In this document: positions 24,953-36,828 of the stretch, in pieces
Layout: the number at the start of each line of letters is the position of its first letter
Numbering within the stretch: the first letter of the stretch is position 1
Assembly (NCBI RefSeq): GCF_029867415.1
Contig: NC_081185.1
Coordinates: 123,570,920-123,634,919, forward strand
Origin: Vicia villosa
Taxonomy: Eukaryota; Streptophyta; Magnoliopsida; Fabales; Fabaceae
DNA length: 64,000 nt
Reading direction: 5' to 3'
Translations under genes and position numbers: made by a program
Notes under the pieces: generated by a model
The model's database searches: none
Told to the model about the DNA's origin: nothing
Seen by the model: only the letters and a program-made list of their open reading frames with translations

Positions 24953-25559
24953 TTAGAATTCCCAAACACAACCGCTTTTTGTCGTATTCTATCTCATTCT
25001 GTTTTTTTTCCATAACAGGCCCCTGATTTGAAAGCTTGATCAACTAATGAAAATCAGATCCTTTCCGCCCCTTAAATCAAACCATCTACTATGCAGTTGC
25101 TATATTTTGAATTCTAAACACGAATATCCGTTTAATTGCACTTAAGCCGGAAAAATAACTGGGAAGTGACTACTTCTCCTTTGAGAACTGTTGTTTAGGG
25201 ATCATCATTTGAAAAGATGAGATATAAATACTTGTAAAGAAAAATAACATATTAAGTGAAAAATTTGAGAATAACAACATATGCATCCCAACATTTCCAA
25301 ATACACCTACTTCAGATCCATCCCATAGGACATAAATGGACTTCCAGTTTCTCATAGCACATGGAGTTGGTAGATCCAAAATCCAAAAATATAATAAAGC
25401 AAACTTTTACAAAGGACACTTAAAATATTTTAAAATAAAAATATTATTTCTCTCAACCAAAATTGTCTTTAAACCATAATGTTAATAAAAATTATCTGCC
25501 GCATCTCGATAAATAGTGGAGGAGTGTTTCCAGTAGAACTTGATCTGAAAGTGTCCTCC
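24953..25559. other. 3' flank of aspartate kinase gene, no gene
   Basis: AT-rich spacer between the Harbinger-type element and the kinase stop codon; presumably includes the kinase 3' UTR. No supported ORF. Confidence 0.5.
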
Positions 25560-28500
25560 TTAAGATAATGTACGAACAGAACCATTTTTGGAAATGCATT
25601 CATTCTCTAATTCAGAGAGCTCGCATTCAAAGAAAGCTTTATGGAGGGCCCTGACACACTGTTCTGCTTCGTTGTCGTTAACTACTAATGAGATATTCAC
25701 CTGCGGTGAAACAAACAAGAACAAAAAACAAAAATATGAAAATGAAAATGTTTTACTGTAATGATTCTAGACAAATGCCATTGTGTATTTTCAAATCCTG
25801 AATACCACCAAGTCTAAAAACAATAAACAGAGAAAATTCTCAGCTTTGCAGCAACATTGAACTTACATTCATGTTTGGTTCTTTACTGCCCAACATTACA
25901 ATTTCATATTATATATTGGAGGTCTTATGTTTGAGTGGTAAACTTTTTTTGGCAATTTTCCATAAAGGCAACATGCCTAGTGTAAAACACAACCGTATAC
26001 AAGTCACTGCTTGTGACTTACGTAGCATTGACAGTTTGGATTGAAAGTGTGAGGTGTGTCAGTGTCAGACACTCCATTCCAGTATCTGACAGAAGTACAA
26101 CACAGGTTGGCCAAAACTCAAACACCTATTTGGCATTTTCATTCAGCTAAACATAAAAAGGGACACAACTGGTACAAAATTTTTTCATTTTCCCCCTAAT
26201 GATGATATGGTTAATTAGAGGATGAAAGCCCTAAAATTGATTAATTATTTTTTAGCTTGTTGGCAGTAGAAGGACAAATTGAAGGTGAAACACATAGTTC
26301 AAAAGCTGATAGAGTGAATACCTTAGATGCACCTTGAGAAATCATTTGAACAGTGACACCTAGGGAGCGAAGAACTTGAAAGGCCTGCAATAGAATGCCA
26401 GCCAATAAAAAGAGCAAAACATCAATTAAATGCAGAAGATTTATAATCATGCAAGTTGATGCCAATCAAGTTATCAACGAACCCATGCTTGAAAAGTGCC
26501 ATTTAACAATGCATGAAATTTAATCATATGCTGATTTTGACAATGCCTTATGACCTCAAGCCAGAAATCAAAAGTATATAGGACAGAAGGCCTATATAGT
26601 GATGTTATAGCATCTCTAGGCATTAAAACAACTTTTTAATCATAAATTGTAGACAAATATTCAAATAGAGATCCTGCAATACAAAACCTTCTCCAGAATT
26701 AATGATGACATTTGAACATTTCCAATGAGAGAGATAATGGATCTATTCTTTAGGAGATTCACCACAGAAATCTTTTCAAGTTCTTCCACAACATAGTCAA
26801 GTTCCTGGAAAGAGATAAAGCATGACAGCCAATTAGAATTACACAAGGGTCATTTTAGTGTAAACAAATGTGGCATCAAGCTGATGGTGGTTATCATATA
26901 GAACCATCCGGGAAATTAATAATAATAACCACACAGACTCATTACTCATTAGATGGGAGAGACTAAATCGAACAAGTGACCCCTTACACCAATGTTAAAT
27001 TCTCAGCTTGGACAGGACAGTTGGACCGGGTAACCCAATAACTTATCATATGACCAATCTCAGTGCTTAATGAAAAAGCTGTGTATGCAAATAACTGACA
27101 ACTTGGCCAGTTCATCATGAACTGGTCAGGTCATACTTTTTAATTACCAGCCAGGTCATGCTTCTTTTATTAAAAAAATTCACCGATAACAGCACTCAAC
27201 AAATAAATAAAGATCTAGACTTCACAAATAATATTATAAATCATCAACAAAATAATTGAAGGAAGGAACTCAACAAAATATTGAATGGGAGTAATAGCTT
27301 ACCTGTTGAATTAGTTCTCTGCTCCACAGCTTTGACGGATCCAACGTCAAGGAAATACTAACCTCACTGGTAGCTACGACATCAACTGATATGCCTAAAT
27401 CTTCAAAGATTGAAAACACCTGCATAAATATGGAAACTTGAAGACAAAGAATTCATCCACTAGGAGGACAAGTTTGACTGTCATTAACTTTCTCACCTTA
27501 GCAAGGAACCCAAACTGACCGAGCATGCGAGTGCTTACAATATCCAACATGGTAACACTACGTTTCAAAACAATGCTAGTTAATAATGCCTGCAATGGAA
27601 ATAAGAAAAGTTAACATTGACTGAAATCATACTTCAGATAATCATATTTTCTATGTGCCAAGATACATTTCTACAAACCTTGCTCATGTCTCTTGTTTTG
27701 GTGATAAGGGTACCCGGAGCTTTAGGGTTGTAAGAATTTTTAACCCTAACAGGAATATCACCTTCTCTAGCAGGTCTCATAGACTGTGGATGCAAGACCT
27801 GCAAATTAGAGATATAATTCACGCACAAGATTAATCTAATATCCCAAGGTTCATATCATATCAATTGTGAACCCATGCTGTTCATGACAGGGCTACAGAC
27901 TTTACTAGAAACTGGGTAAATAACCCATAAACAATATGATGAACAGCCTTTATTAATACAAGTTTGAGATAATATGGCGAGCCTAGTCAATTGCCCAAGA
28001 AAATTTTGTTTTTTCTTGAACGTTTTATACAAATTAAGGGTATCGGTTACTGGCATTTGACAGCATCCAGAATGGAATGATGATCTTAATCATAATGTTT
28101 AGCTAGTCAAAGCTAGGTTTCAACTCATCAGAGTTAGCAACAGCTAGTTAGTTAGATTGTTAGTTAGGAGAAGTGTAAGAAGTATCAACAGTTGGAACGG
28201 ACATCAGATTAGACACTTTGGTAGTGGAGAGCTGAGTACCTGTTAGGCTTCCAATTAAGAAGGTCTACATGAGGCGTAAGCCTAATAGACAAGGTCCAAT
28301 ATAGTTTACTTTCATGTATTAAACAGAATAATGATGGACATATACAAGCCATTTCGGTTGTTTGCTTAAGTTTGGTTGGTTGGGAGATACCAGGCTCTCT
28401 ACTTCTTGGAGGTTTGTTGGTTCTCTGCAGTTATTTTCTTGTGACAACAATTTGTATTTTATGTGATTAATGTGACAACCTATGTTGGCAGCGAATATCC

Positions 28501-31500
28501 ACAAAGAGTATCAATAATACAACAGTACATTTCATTATTATCATCCATTACTCTCCCATATTACAAAGAACTGTCAGTATCATTCTTTCATTCAATTCAA
28601 TAAATAGTTTTTTCTTTCCTTTTCTTTTCTAGTCCAGTTCAATTACACCAAATCTGATTAGTTCAGAATAACAGATTGCATAAATGCAGGGCCAGATAAC
28701 TGTTTCTACTTTCTTCAAAACGTGCATTATATGCAATTCTAGCTCTAGACAGTAGCCCACTTATTTTCACACCGTGATCATCTACATAATAAATGCTCGA
28801 TTAAATTGTATGGCATCATTGGTGAACATTTGGCGCCTACTTTTTGCATGGTTCAGTTTCTTCAAATACAACTCAAAGAATTTGATAAGAATAAATATTC
28901 AAAGAAATGGTATAGTGTATTTGGCAAGAGAACGAGATAAGGGAATATAATGAATAATGATACCTGAGCACCGAAGTAAGCAAGCTCAGCAGCTTCGTCA
29001 AATGTTAAAAATGGAACAGGTTCTGCTTGTGGGCATAAATTTGGATCACATGTTAGAACACCATCAACATCTTTCCATACCTGTTTAAGGGACCGAGATT
29101 AACCAATTCTTTTTATCTTTTGCTTAGTCTACAAGCTAAGGAAATTATGCATAAACTATTTCAGTAGTTCATACTACTGTTTATTTAAAATATGGAATAT
29201 GAATATGAAGTCAAAGAGATACGTGTTTCCTATAACCAGAAATAATACCAACACCTAAAGTTAACAACTCATGCAATATGTTAAATAAGTACACCGACAT
29301 TCTGGCAAGATTTTGACGTGCCCAACTAAGAGTTTATGTACAAACCTGAATCTCTGGCAGTCCTAGCGCTTTTCCTATTGTCGTAGCAGTCAAATCACTG
29401 CCCCCTCTACCCAATGTTGTCACTGCACATGATTTCCGGGCCTGAAAGAAGTAAAAAATATTACACTTGTATTTGCGAGTTTCTTACATTAGCAATGTAG
29501 ACAGCAGGACAAGGTGAGGAAGAATCATTAAAAATGTAGGGTATCACAGACCTTTCCAAGGAAGCCTGTAATAACAGGAATTGCAGGATCAGAAACCCAG
29601 TCACTATGTAACCTCTTCGCAACAGCTGGATATGTTGCTTCCAAAATGTCGGCATTAGTGAAGTCATCAGTTGTTATAAAACCAATCTCAAATGCATCAT
29701 ACTGCATTAGAAACAAATTATATGACCGGGAGCCAGAGTTAGGCTATCCTCATCCACAGTTACAAAACCAAATGATTTAGTTGCAATATGTACTCCATAG
29801 GCAAACATGAGAAACATACCTGACGAGCCGTAACACCTATTTTATTAAGATATGCAGCAAAGATTCTAGTGGACATGCACTCTCCAAATGAAACTAAGTA
29901 ATCTTGTGTCCGTGGAGTCAGTTCTTTCATCATAGCAATCCCCTTAAGAAGTTGCTCCAATTCTTCTAAATGCTCTGTTCATGTGGCAACACCCAACACC
30001 AAGACAGGCAAAAATATGAGTACATACAAAATAAAATTTATTGAATATGCATATTGAGAATAAAGAAGGCAATGACATAACGAGCTCAAATTGTGGTATG
30101 TCATTTTTGCCAATTACAATATTTACCACCATAATGATATACAGCCTCTCCTCACTCATGAAAGGACCAGTTTCATCATGTAAGCCATTGAGTATAAAAT
30201 GTAAATGCAGCCCTTTGTTACATAAAATATTGCCAATCTCAAGACTGGTCCTGTTACTAGCCTACCGCCATACAACTTTCATGGCACATTTAATAACAAG
30301 CAACCATATTAAAGTAAGCTCTTTAGTTTAGCAAGCTTCTAAAGAATATAATCAGTAAAACATGAATTTTGATATCATAATTCTTAAATTGAAACTAGAA
30401 ATAAAAGTAAAACAAGTTTGTGACTAGCATGAACGTATATTATGAATAAACTGATATATTCAAACAAATGTCCAACACTCATAAGCATAATGGAGCAACA
30501 CACAAATGCTTAAATATAACTTTCCAGTTCCAGAACACAATCCAGTGTAACAAAAAAAATGATGTAATGCGGAAAAATATAGCTCACTTGCAATAACATC
30601 TCTGTCCACTCCAAGTTCCTCCACTGTCCTGAATAAGATAACAGAGTGACAAAGAGAGAGCACATAAGTCAATTAAAAAGGTGATTTTCCTTTATTCGTT
30701 GAAAGCGTTTTCACTGCACTTGGAAAGACTAAAAGGACAATCCATTGTCCAGACCTGAGATGCAAGTCTTTTATATCACTGAGCTCATCAATACTATCAG
30801 CATTAGTAACTCCACAGCTTACAGCTTTTTCTCCGGCCTGACAATACAAAACCACGGTTCTTGCTCAGGGTTTTGAACTGCAGAGCCACAGCATATCAGT
30901 TGCGGTGGCTGCAGTAATCTCACCATGCCGTAATTGCATGTTGCAAAAGAATGTAAAAAGAAAATTAAACATAGATTTAAATAACTTTTTGGTTCATGTA
31001 ACATACAACTTTTCCGACTAAGCACCTACAAATTTTAGCCAGTTTTCAGTCTCCAAATCATAGGATACATGCTTTTGGTCCTTATTGATTAGGTTTTAGT
31101 TTCAGTCATATCATATTTGTCCATGTTGGACATAACCCTTACTTCAGGAAATAAATCAATAAGATCCACATTCAAGAGACTATTCTAATATCCACAAACA
31201 TTACAATGATTAAAAGTAAATCAACCTGAACAAAAACAGATAATCTTGAGTTTCAAGGTATAATATAATTAGAAACAGAAACTTCTCCTATAATTGAGGA
31301 TTCAATCTGATAAGAATTTTTTACACACATCATACAAGTGCAGCTGAGATGGTAAAAGGTTGTGTCGTGGAGTATTAAAGGAGTAGTCTAGTCATTCTAG
31401 CTCAAGCTCAAGCTCATGAGAGCTTGCTATAGACCTTACCTCATATTAAATATAACTAACTGTCAAAGACAGTTATAAATGCTGTAACTACTCTAACTAA

Positions 31501-31994
31501 CTGATTGACACATGTCACTACATGTCAATAGAAGATCTACAAATAGACCAATCACAGTTGTAATGATCACACAATTATCACATAAAAGGAACAAGCAAGA
31601 AATAGAAAAGCAATACCAGTAAAAGCCTGTTAGTAGTCTTTCCCATAGCAGACAAAACAATGATAGGCCTTTCTTCAGGAAAACCCAATATAAGGTTAGC
31701 AACCTCTCTCATCCGCACAGCATTGGCAACAGAAGACCCACCGAATTTCATAACACAAGTGTAACTGTTTTCAATCCCCTCCACCTTCTCCGCCGCCACA
31801 CCACTTTCCCTCCCATTGTTGCTGCAACAACGGACTCTAATTGCATTACTCGACACTTTCCTCACCAGAGGAACGTGAGCAACACGCGCTGTGTACCCAA
31901 TTCGACACGGCGATAACGGTGATTCGCAGTGAAAGGTTTTCCTTGTAGTTGCTACATGGAAAACGCTTTTAACGCAACCAACTTGCGTTGCCAT
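25560..31994 (-). CDS. Aspartate kinase, chloroplastic, monofunctional (lysine-sensitive type), 13 exons
   Basis: Phosphorylates aspartate to aspartyl-4-phosphate, the first step towards lysine, threonine, methionine and isoleucine in plastids. Exons, 5' to 3' on the minus strand: 31994-31617, 30837-30755, 30628-30588, 29974-29820, 29701-29552, 29441-29346, 29080-28964, 27798-27679, 27589-27497, 27419-27303, 26804-26688, 26384-26322, 25700-25560. All are GT-AG with closing phases: 556 codons plus stop, the usual plant length. Residues 1 to about 75 are Ser/Arg-rich and acid-poor, fitting a transit peptide. The kinase core starts at [12 protein letters not shown] (KFGGSS at 83-88); [12 protein letters not shown] follows in exon 6. 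Two ACT domains (about 399-470 and 480-550) include [16 protein letters not shown] and [17 protein letters not shown], the regulatory lysine-binding part. No homoserine dehydrogenase domain follows, so it is the monofunctional class. The gene appears intact. Confidence 0.95.
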
Positions 31995-32253
31995 GTTGAT
32001 TTCAATTGATAAAGGAACCTAGAAAATGTAAGGTGAGATTTGGAAGAGTTGAAGGATTGGGAGAGATTTAGGGAGAAATGGAAAAGTAAGTACCTTGTGA
32101 TCGTGGGAAAGAGGTTGGGAGGTACTGTAATGGAAGCTGTGCTACTTCCTTCCCCCCCGGCGGCTGTACCTTTTTTTTTTCTTTTTTCAACTCGTTCTGA
32201 GTAAACGACAATTTGTACTGTTAAATCAAAAGCAAATTATTTGATATAATAAC
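31995..32253 (-). promoter_or_regulatory. Aspartate kinase 5' UTR / proximal promoter
   Basis: The 260 bases upstream of the kinase ATG, ending at a hAT-like insertion. A pyrimidine/poly(A) run lies at 32171-32190 (poly-T on the plus strand). I cannot place the transcription start or a TATA box with confidence. Confidence 0.4.
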
Positions 32254-33141
32254 GAGGGAGTGTTCAAAATCAAATCAATACAATGGAAAACCGCAAACTA
32301 AATCAAATCAAGTTGAAAATATAAAAAATCGTATTTAGTTCAGATGTGTTAGAGTCATTTTTTAACAAAATCGTATAGTTCGGTTCGGTTTGCGATTTAT
32401 ATTTTGAAAATTGAATCAAATTCATTATGTTACAATCTAAATTTTACTTGACTCTCATTTAAACCAATCCTAAACCTATTAGTATTATACCTTACTCTTA
32501 TGATTGCGGAGAATTTTCTCATTCTTACACTTATGATTTCAGTTTCAGTCTTTTCAAATCTCTCCTAACATTTCCGCGACTTCTTCGCTTCGCCACATAT
32601 ATTTTGTCTCTTCTTCTCTAGTATCTACCCTCTTATATTCTTTCTTTTTCACATTCTTATTTTTATGCAAATATTCTCTCTCTTCGATTTTGTTTTTATC
32701 GCACATCTTCTTCTTTAATCTCTCATCTCTTATGTTTTTCTTTTTCATTTTTACTAATTTCTCATCTCTTCTATTTTTTTCATTATAATATTTTTGATAT
32801 CGTTTTATGCTATTATTTTATGTTTATTATTCCAATTTTGTCTAATTTGACTTTTACATATTAAATGAGAAGTTGTTGTCAAAATATGATGAGTTTTGTT
32901 GTTATTTGGCAGTATATGATTGACTAAATACAAACTTATGTTGTCATATATATGTGTATGTATGACTCAATAAAATATTTGTAAAAAATTGAATCAACCG
33001 AACCGGACTAAACCACATTGATTTGATTTGGTTCGGTTTTTTTCTAAAAGTCAACCGAACCAAACCAAACCGCACGTTTTTTTTTCTTGCAGTTCTAATA
33101 ATTTTAAAAAAACAGCTTAATCCGCACTGCAAACACCCCTA
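32254..33141. mobile_element. Probable hAT-like element upstream of aspartate kinase
   Basis: Ends GAGGGAGTGTT and AACACCCCTA form imperfect inverted repeats similar to the intronic element at 13044-14157. The flanking 8-mers ATAATAAC (32246-32253) and ATAATAAT (33142-33149) match at 7 of 8 positions. GGTTCGGTTTG / AACCGAACC-type repeats occur inside. It is non-coding and sits about 260 bases upstream of the kinase start codon. Confidence 0.65.
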
Positions 33142-33782
33142 ATAATAATTATGTAAGGATAGAACAAAATTTAGCCGACTTTCATTTGCTAAAAATAATT
33201 AAGGGACACGAGGACTTTTGTTATTATTTATTTGGAGTTATTCTTACATGATCCCAGCATTAACACAAACTATTAATTTTACCTTTTATTCTCATAAGTG
33301 TTTTAAAAATAATAAAAAATTAATTTAAAATTTTACTTTTTAGTGAAAGTGCCTAAAACGTACGCCCAAATTGGCACAAATCTATTGTCATTGCTCGAAA
33401 TCGCGAAAACTTGTAAAAATTAATTTTGGGCGCTATTCATCCATAACAAAAGCGAAGAGTTTTAGGAATTTTGATTCGAAAGTTTATATAAGTTCCAATT
33501 TTTAATGGAGATCGAGTTGTCGTTATGGAGACGTTGTTGTTTTTCACATGATAGTAACAGTTAGTATCTATGACAAGCAATTATGGAGATGTACACATTT
33601 TAAGACAAGATTTCATAATTGTTCATCTTTATCGAAAAACTCTTGGGAAATTATAATTGGCTTAACATTTTTGTTGGGGTTCTTAATGTATATAGGACTC
33701 TACCCAAATTGGGTATGGGTTTTTTAATTGGTTTTATAAAGAAGTGGAAGATGAGAAAGACTAATTTATGATGAATAAAAAT
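33142..33782. other. Intergenic, no gene seen
   Basis: AT-rich sequence between two transposable elements; no supported ORF or repeat. Confidence 0.45.
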
Positions 33783-35395
33783 GAAAATTTCTTTAGCCAC
33801 TTCCCTATGGGGGTCACCCCCAACGAAAATCCCAAAATATCTCTGCTTCGGAAATAAACTTCCGAAGCGCTTTTTTTTTAAAAAAATTTCCACAATTCGG
33901 AAGTGCATCTCCGAAAACACCCCATGGGGGTGTCTTCGGAGATGAACTTCCGAAAACACCTCATGGGGGTGTCTTCGGAAATGAACTTCCGAATTATGTA
34001 GAAACTGTGTTTTTTTTTAATGTTTTTTCTTAAACAGTCTCGCATTTTAATTAAACGCAAACGCCAAATAAAATAAGCAACAAATAAACTGAAAATACTA
34101 ATATGATAAATCCAATCCAAAAACACTGTGCGAAAGATACAATCCGAAATCAAAACAAAACAAAACACGTCAAACAAAACAAAAACACGTTATTCTGCCC
34201 GACGAGCGTTACGAAATACACATCAAACAAAACAAAAACACGTTATTCTGCCCGACGAGCGAACTCCTCCGAATGAAGATACTGATACCAATCCTCATCC
34301 CACTCAGTCTCAGAACCATCGGCATCAACCACGACTCTCACGCCAGATAGTTGAGCTTGAGCATCCGGCCCCCGGCCCCCTGGGACCGAGAAGTAGAGCC
34401 GGTCGAAACCTTCTTCTTCTCCTTCACCTCCTTCACTCCGCGAGAGCACGAGGTTGAAGAACCATGTCTTCCCTTAGCGCCACCCATTCCTGCGTAAAAA
34501 TGAAGAAAGACGTTGAAAACCAGCGACACGCCGTCAAAGAAGTCAGAACGCATGCACACAAACTTCAAAGAAACAGGCACAATAAACAAAGGCGTTAAAA
34601 ATAAAGTACTTGCTAATTAAAACGGACACTCCCTACCCTGGGGGGCCGACGCAGTCTGGGTCTCCCTACCCTGTCTGATGCGTCCTGGTTGGTTGTCTGA
34701 CATGTTCCTGTAAACAATTGAAATCGATTAATATGCGAGACAAAATAAAAAACTAAAAAATTTGAACTTCTGATACAATTCGGAAGTTCATTTCCGAAAA
34801 CTGGGATGAAGGTGTTTTCGGAAATGAACTTCCGAAACACCCCTGCGATGGAGTTTTTTGAAACTTCCATGGCAGACCCCAAAATCAAACATAAAACCAA
34901 TTCAAAAAGCTTCTAAACAACCTAAATACTACTAACAACCAGTCCATATATCATTTATGCAATTGAAACCCTAAATAACATGCATTTGAATAATGAATCT
35001 AACAAATTCAAAACTTACAAATTGAGTGATTTGAGGGCTTTTGAATGTTGTATAACAATGTGATTGGAGCCTTGATGCAGCCTTGGAAGTGTGTTTGCAC
35101 AAATTTTCGCCTTTGCTTGTTTTTTATTTGAGTTAGGGTAAATGAATGGGGGAGGGGGAGTGTTTTGATAAATCCGCAGAACGCGCAGTATTTCGGAAGT
35201 GAACTTCCGAAATGCTGTTTTCGGAAATGAACTTCTGAAATAAGACAATTTTTCCAAAAAAAAAGGCATTTTCTGAGATGCATCTCCGAAAACACCTTTT
35301 CTTGCATTTCGGAAATGCATTTCCGAAATCAGGGGTAGTTTGGGATTTTCACCAGAGGTGGACTAGAAGGTAGGGAGGTGGCCAAAGAATTTTCC
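33783..35395. mobile_element. Mutator-like non-autonomous element with palindromic subterminal repeats
   Basis: A 1613-base element with long (about 90 bp) imperfect inverted repeats: left GAAAATTTCTTTAGCCAC, right GTGGCCAAAGAATTTTCC. It is flanked by ATAAAAAT on both sides (33775-33782 and 35396-35403). Clusters of the motif TTCGGAAATGCATTTCCGAA and variants lie inside both ends (33850-33995, 34775-34845, 35185-35330). Long inverted repeats with an 8-9 bp duplication suggest the Mutator superfamily. ORFs inside (34128-34457 plus; 34243-34449 minus) are not recognisable transposase. Related copies are in the NLR intron at 42034 and 43470. Confidence 0.75.
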
Positions 35396-35403
35396 ATAAA
35401 AAT

Positions 35404-35906
35404 AGAGGTTGGAAAAGTTAACAAAAGAAAATCAGGAGCACCTTTAAAAAATTAAGGGTCAGAATTGAGGAGCAAAAACAAGATTTATTGGAACTTTAGT
35501 TGATATGAAGAACATTATGAAATGAAATTTTTTTTGGATGATATTGTTTTTTCTTGTTTTCATTGTTTTAATATCCATGATGTTTTAAATAGAATTATGT
35601 ATCAGTATAATGAATGATCTAACTTGTGTTCCGTTCGAGAACTAAAAATGGATGATCTAACTCCCTAAAGGAACTAAAAATAAAGAGAGTACGATAATAG
35701 TTGATTTTGAACGGTGGCTAAGATTTCCTTTAAGGTGAAGCGGGGTGGACCTACAAGGTTAACACTCCAACACCCAAGTCAGATCATGATTCAATATGAG
35801 TATAGTGAAATTGGAGATCAGATATTGTACTTTGTTTTGGACAAGTGATTTCAAGAATAGAGGGGGTGAATTATGGTATTCAATATGAGTATAGTGAAAT
35901 TGGAGA
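35404..35906. other. Spacer with 39-bp direct repeat
   Basis: No gene. The 39-base string beginning ATTCAATATGAGTATAGTGA occurs at 35789-35827 and again at 35878-35916, an 89-base offset; the second copy runs into the copia gag fragment. Confidence 0.6.
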
Positions 35907-36123
35907 TCAGATATTGCACTGCCATAGATGAAACCGAGGATCACCATCAGGAGGTTGCGGAATCGAACCATCAACAAATCTGATCTCGCTCTTTGCACGA
36001 AGAGCTATAAGCATGGCCCGACGCCACGGTGGGTAATTATCTTCCGTCAAGAGGCGTGAAACCAAAACCAGACCAGGATAATCGGAATGATGAGTGAAAA
36101 AAGGATTATGCTGTTGATCTTCC
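35907..36123 (-). pseudogene. Ty1-copia gag N-terminal fragment
   Basis: The minus-strand ORF from ATG 36123 begins MEDQQHNPFFTHHSDYPGL and continues with LLTEDNYPPWRRAM and EIRFVDGSIPQPP, the gag start typical of small plant copia elements. It breaks off after about 70 residues. It lies about 100 bases downstream of a primer binding site and an LTR-like segment in the same orientation. Nothing else of the element is present. Confidence 0.8.
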
Positions 36124-36220
36124 ATGATGAAGTGAATGAAAAACAATGGAGATTGCGAAGCAAGAATGAAATGTGGAAATGGAAATCAAATCTTGTGGAT
36201 TCAAGATTTTGAAGAAAAAT

Positions 36221-36233
36221 GCTACTGATACCA
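36221..36233 (-). other. Primer binding site of copia fragment
   Basis: On the minus strand TGGTATCAGTAGC matches the tRNA-iMet type binding site TGGTATCAGAGC with a small change. It separates the LTR-like segment (higher coordinates) from the gag fragment. Confidence 0.7.
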
Positions 36234-36236
36234 TAT

Positions 36237-36459
36237 TGGATCTTGCACAATCACCATGAAATATGAACAATAACCTGAAAGTATGCAAAGAAAAATGAAG
36301 AAGAAGATGAAAATAGTTTTCATTCTCCAAATTCTGTTACACTCTATGATTTTTACCTACAAAAGTCTTTGTTAGCTACTATATATACAATGTCTAAAGC
36401 CCATTTTCCTTATTTACATTCTATAGTATTCATGATTTACATTGTACACCTCTAATACA
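36237..36459 (-). repeat. Probable 5' LTR of small copia element
   Basis: Read on the minus strand it starts TGTATTAGAGG and ends GATCCA, directly before the primer binding site; about 223 bases. TG...CA ends and position support an LTR, but no partner LTR is in the window, so the outer border is tentative. Confidence 0.5.
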
Positions 36460-36828
36460 TTCATTATGAATTTTTTTATTTATTATGATAATTTGCTCTC
36501 TTTTTTTTTTCTTTCCTATGTATCCATTACTAAAATGAATATCTGGTTTGGGAGAACCATACCACGATACACTATAGTTACAAAAGTTTGCTCTTGGATA
36601 ATAACCACACTATCTGTCGAATGTTTGTCTTCAACAACACATTTGTTGAAATCATTTGCTTTCTAATTGTGCAGTATTGCTTCTTTAAGACTTTCCTGGT
36701 CTGTTTCATACATTCAAACCATGACTTTCAACCATCAATTCATTGGTTAAACAAGCATGGAGTAAATCCAATTCTTTGGGTGATTAAGGCAACTGCTTAC
36801 ATAAAATTTCCAGCTTTAAGCATGTTAT
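36460..36828. other. 3' flank of the NLR gene, no gene
   Basis: AT-rich sequence after the NLR stop codon; probably includes its 3' UTR. No supported ORF. Confidence 0.45.

Noticed and set aside
24724..25043. Gly/Arg-rich minus-strand ORFs
   Set aside because: They come from the GGGGAGG-type tracts at the Harbinger-like element end, not from a gene.
32554..32748. Lys/Glu-rich minus-strand ORF
   Set aside because: Lies inside the hAT-like element, low complexity, no family.
34128..34457. Plus-strand 109-codon and minus-strand 68-codon ORFs inside the MULE
   Set aside because: Overlapping on opposite strands in a non-autonomous element, no family resemblance, no other coding support.
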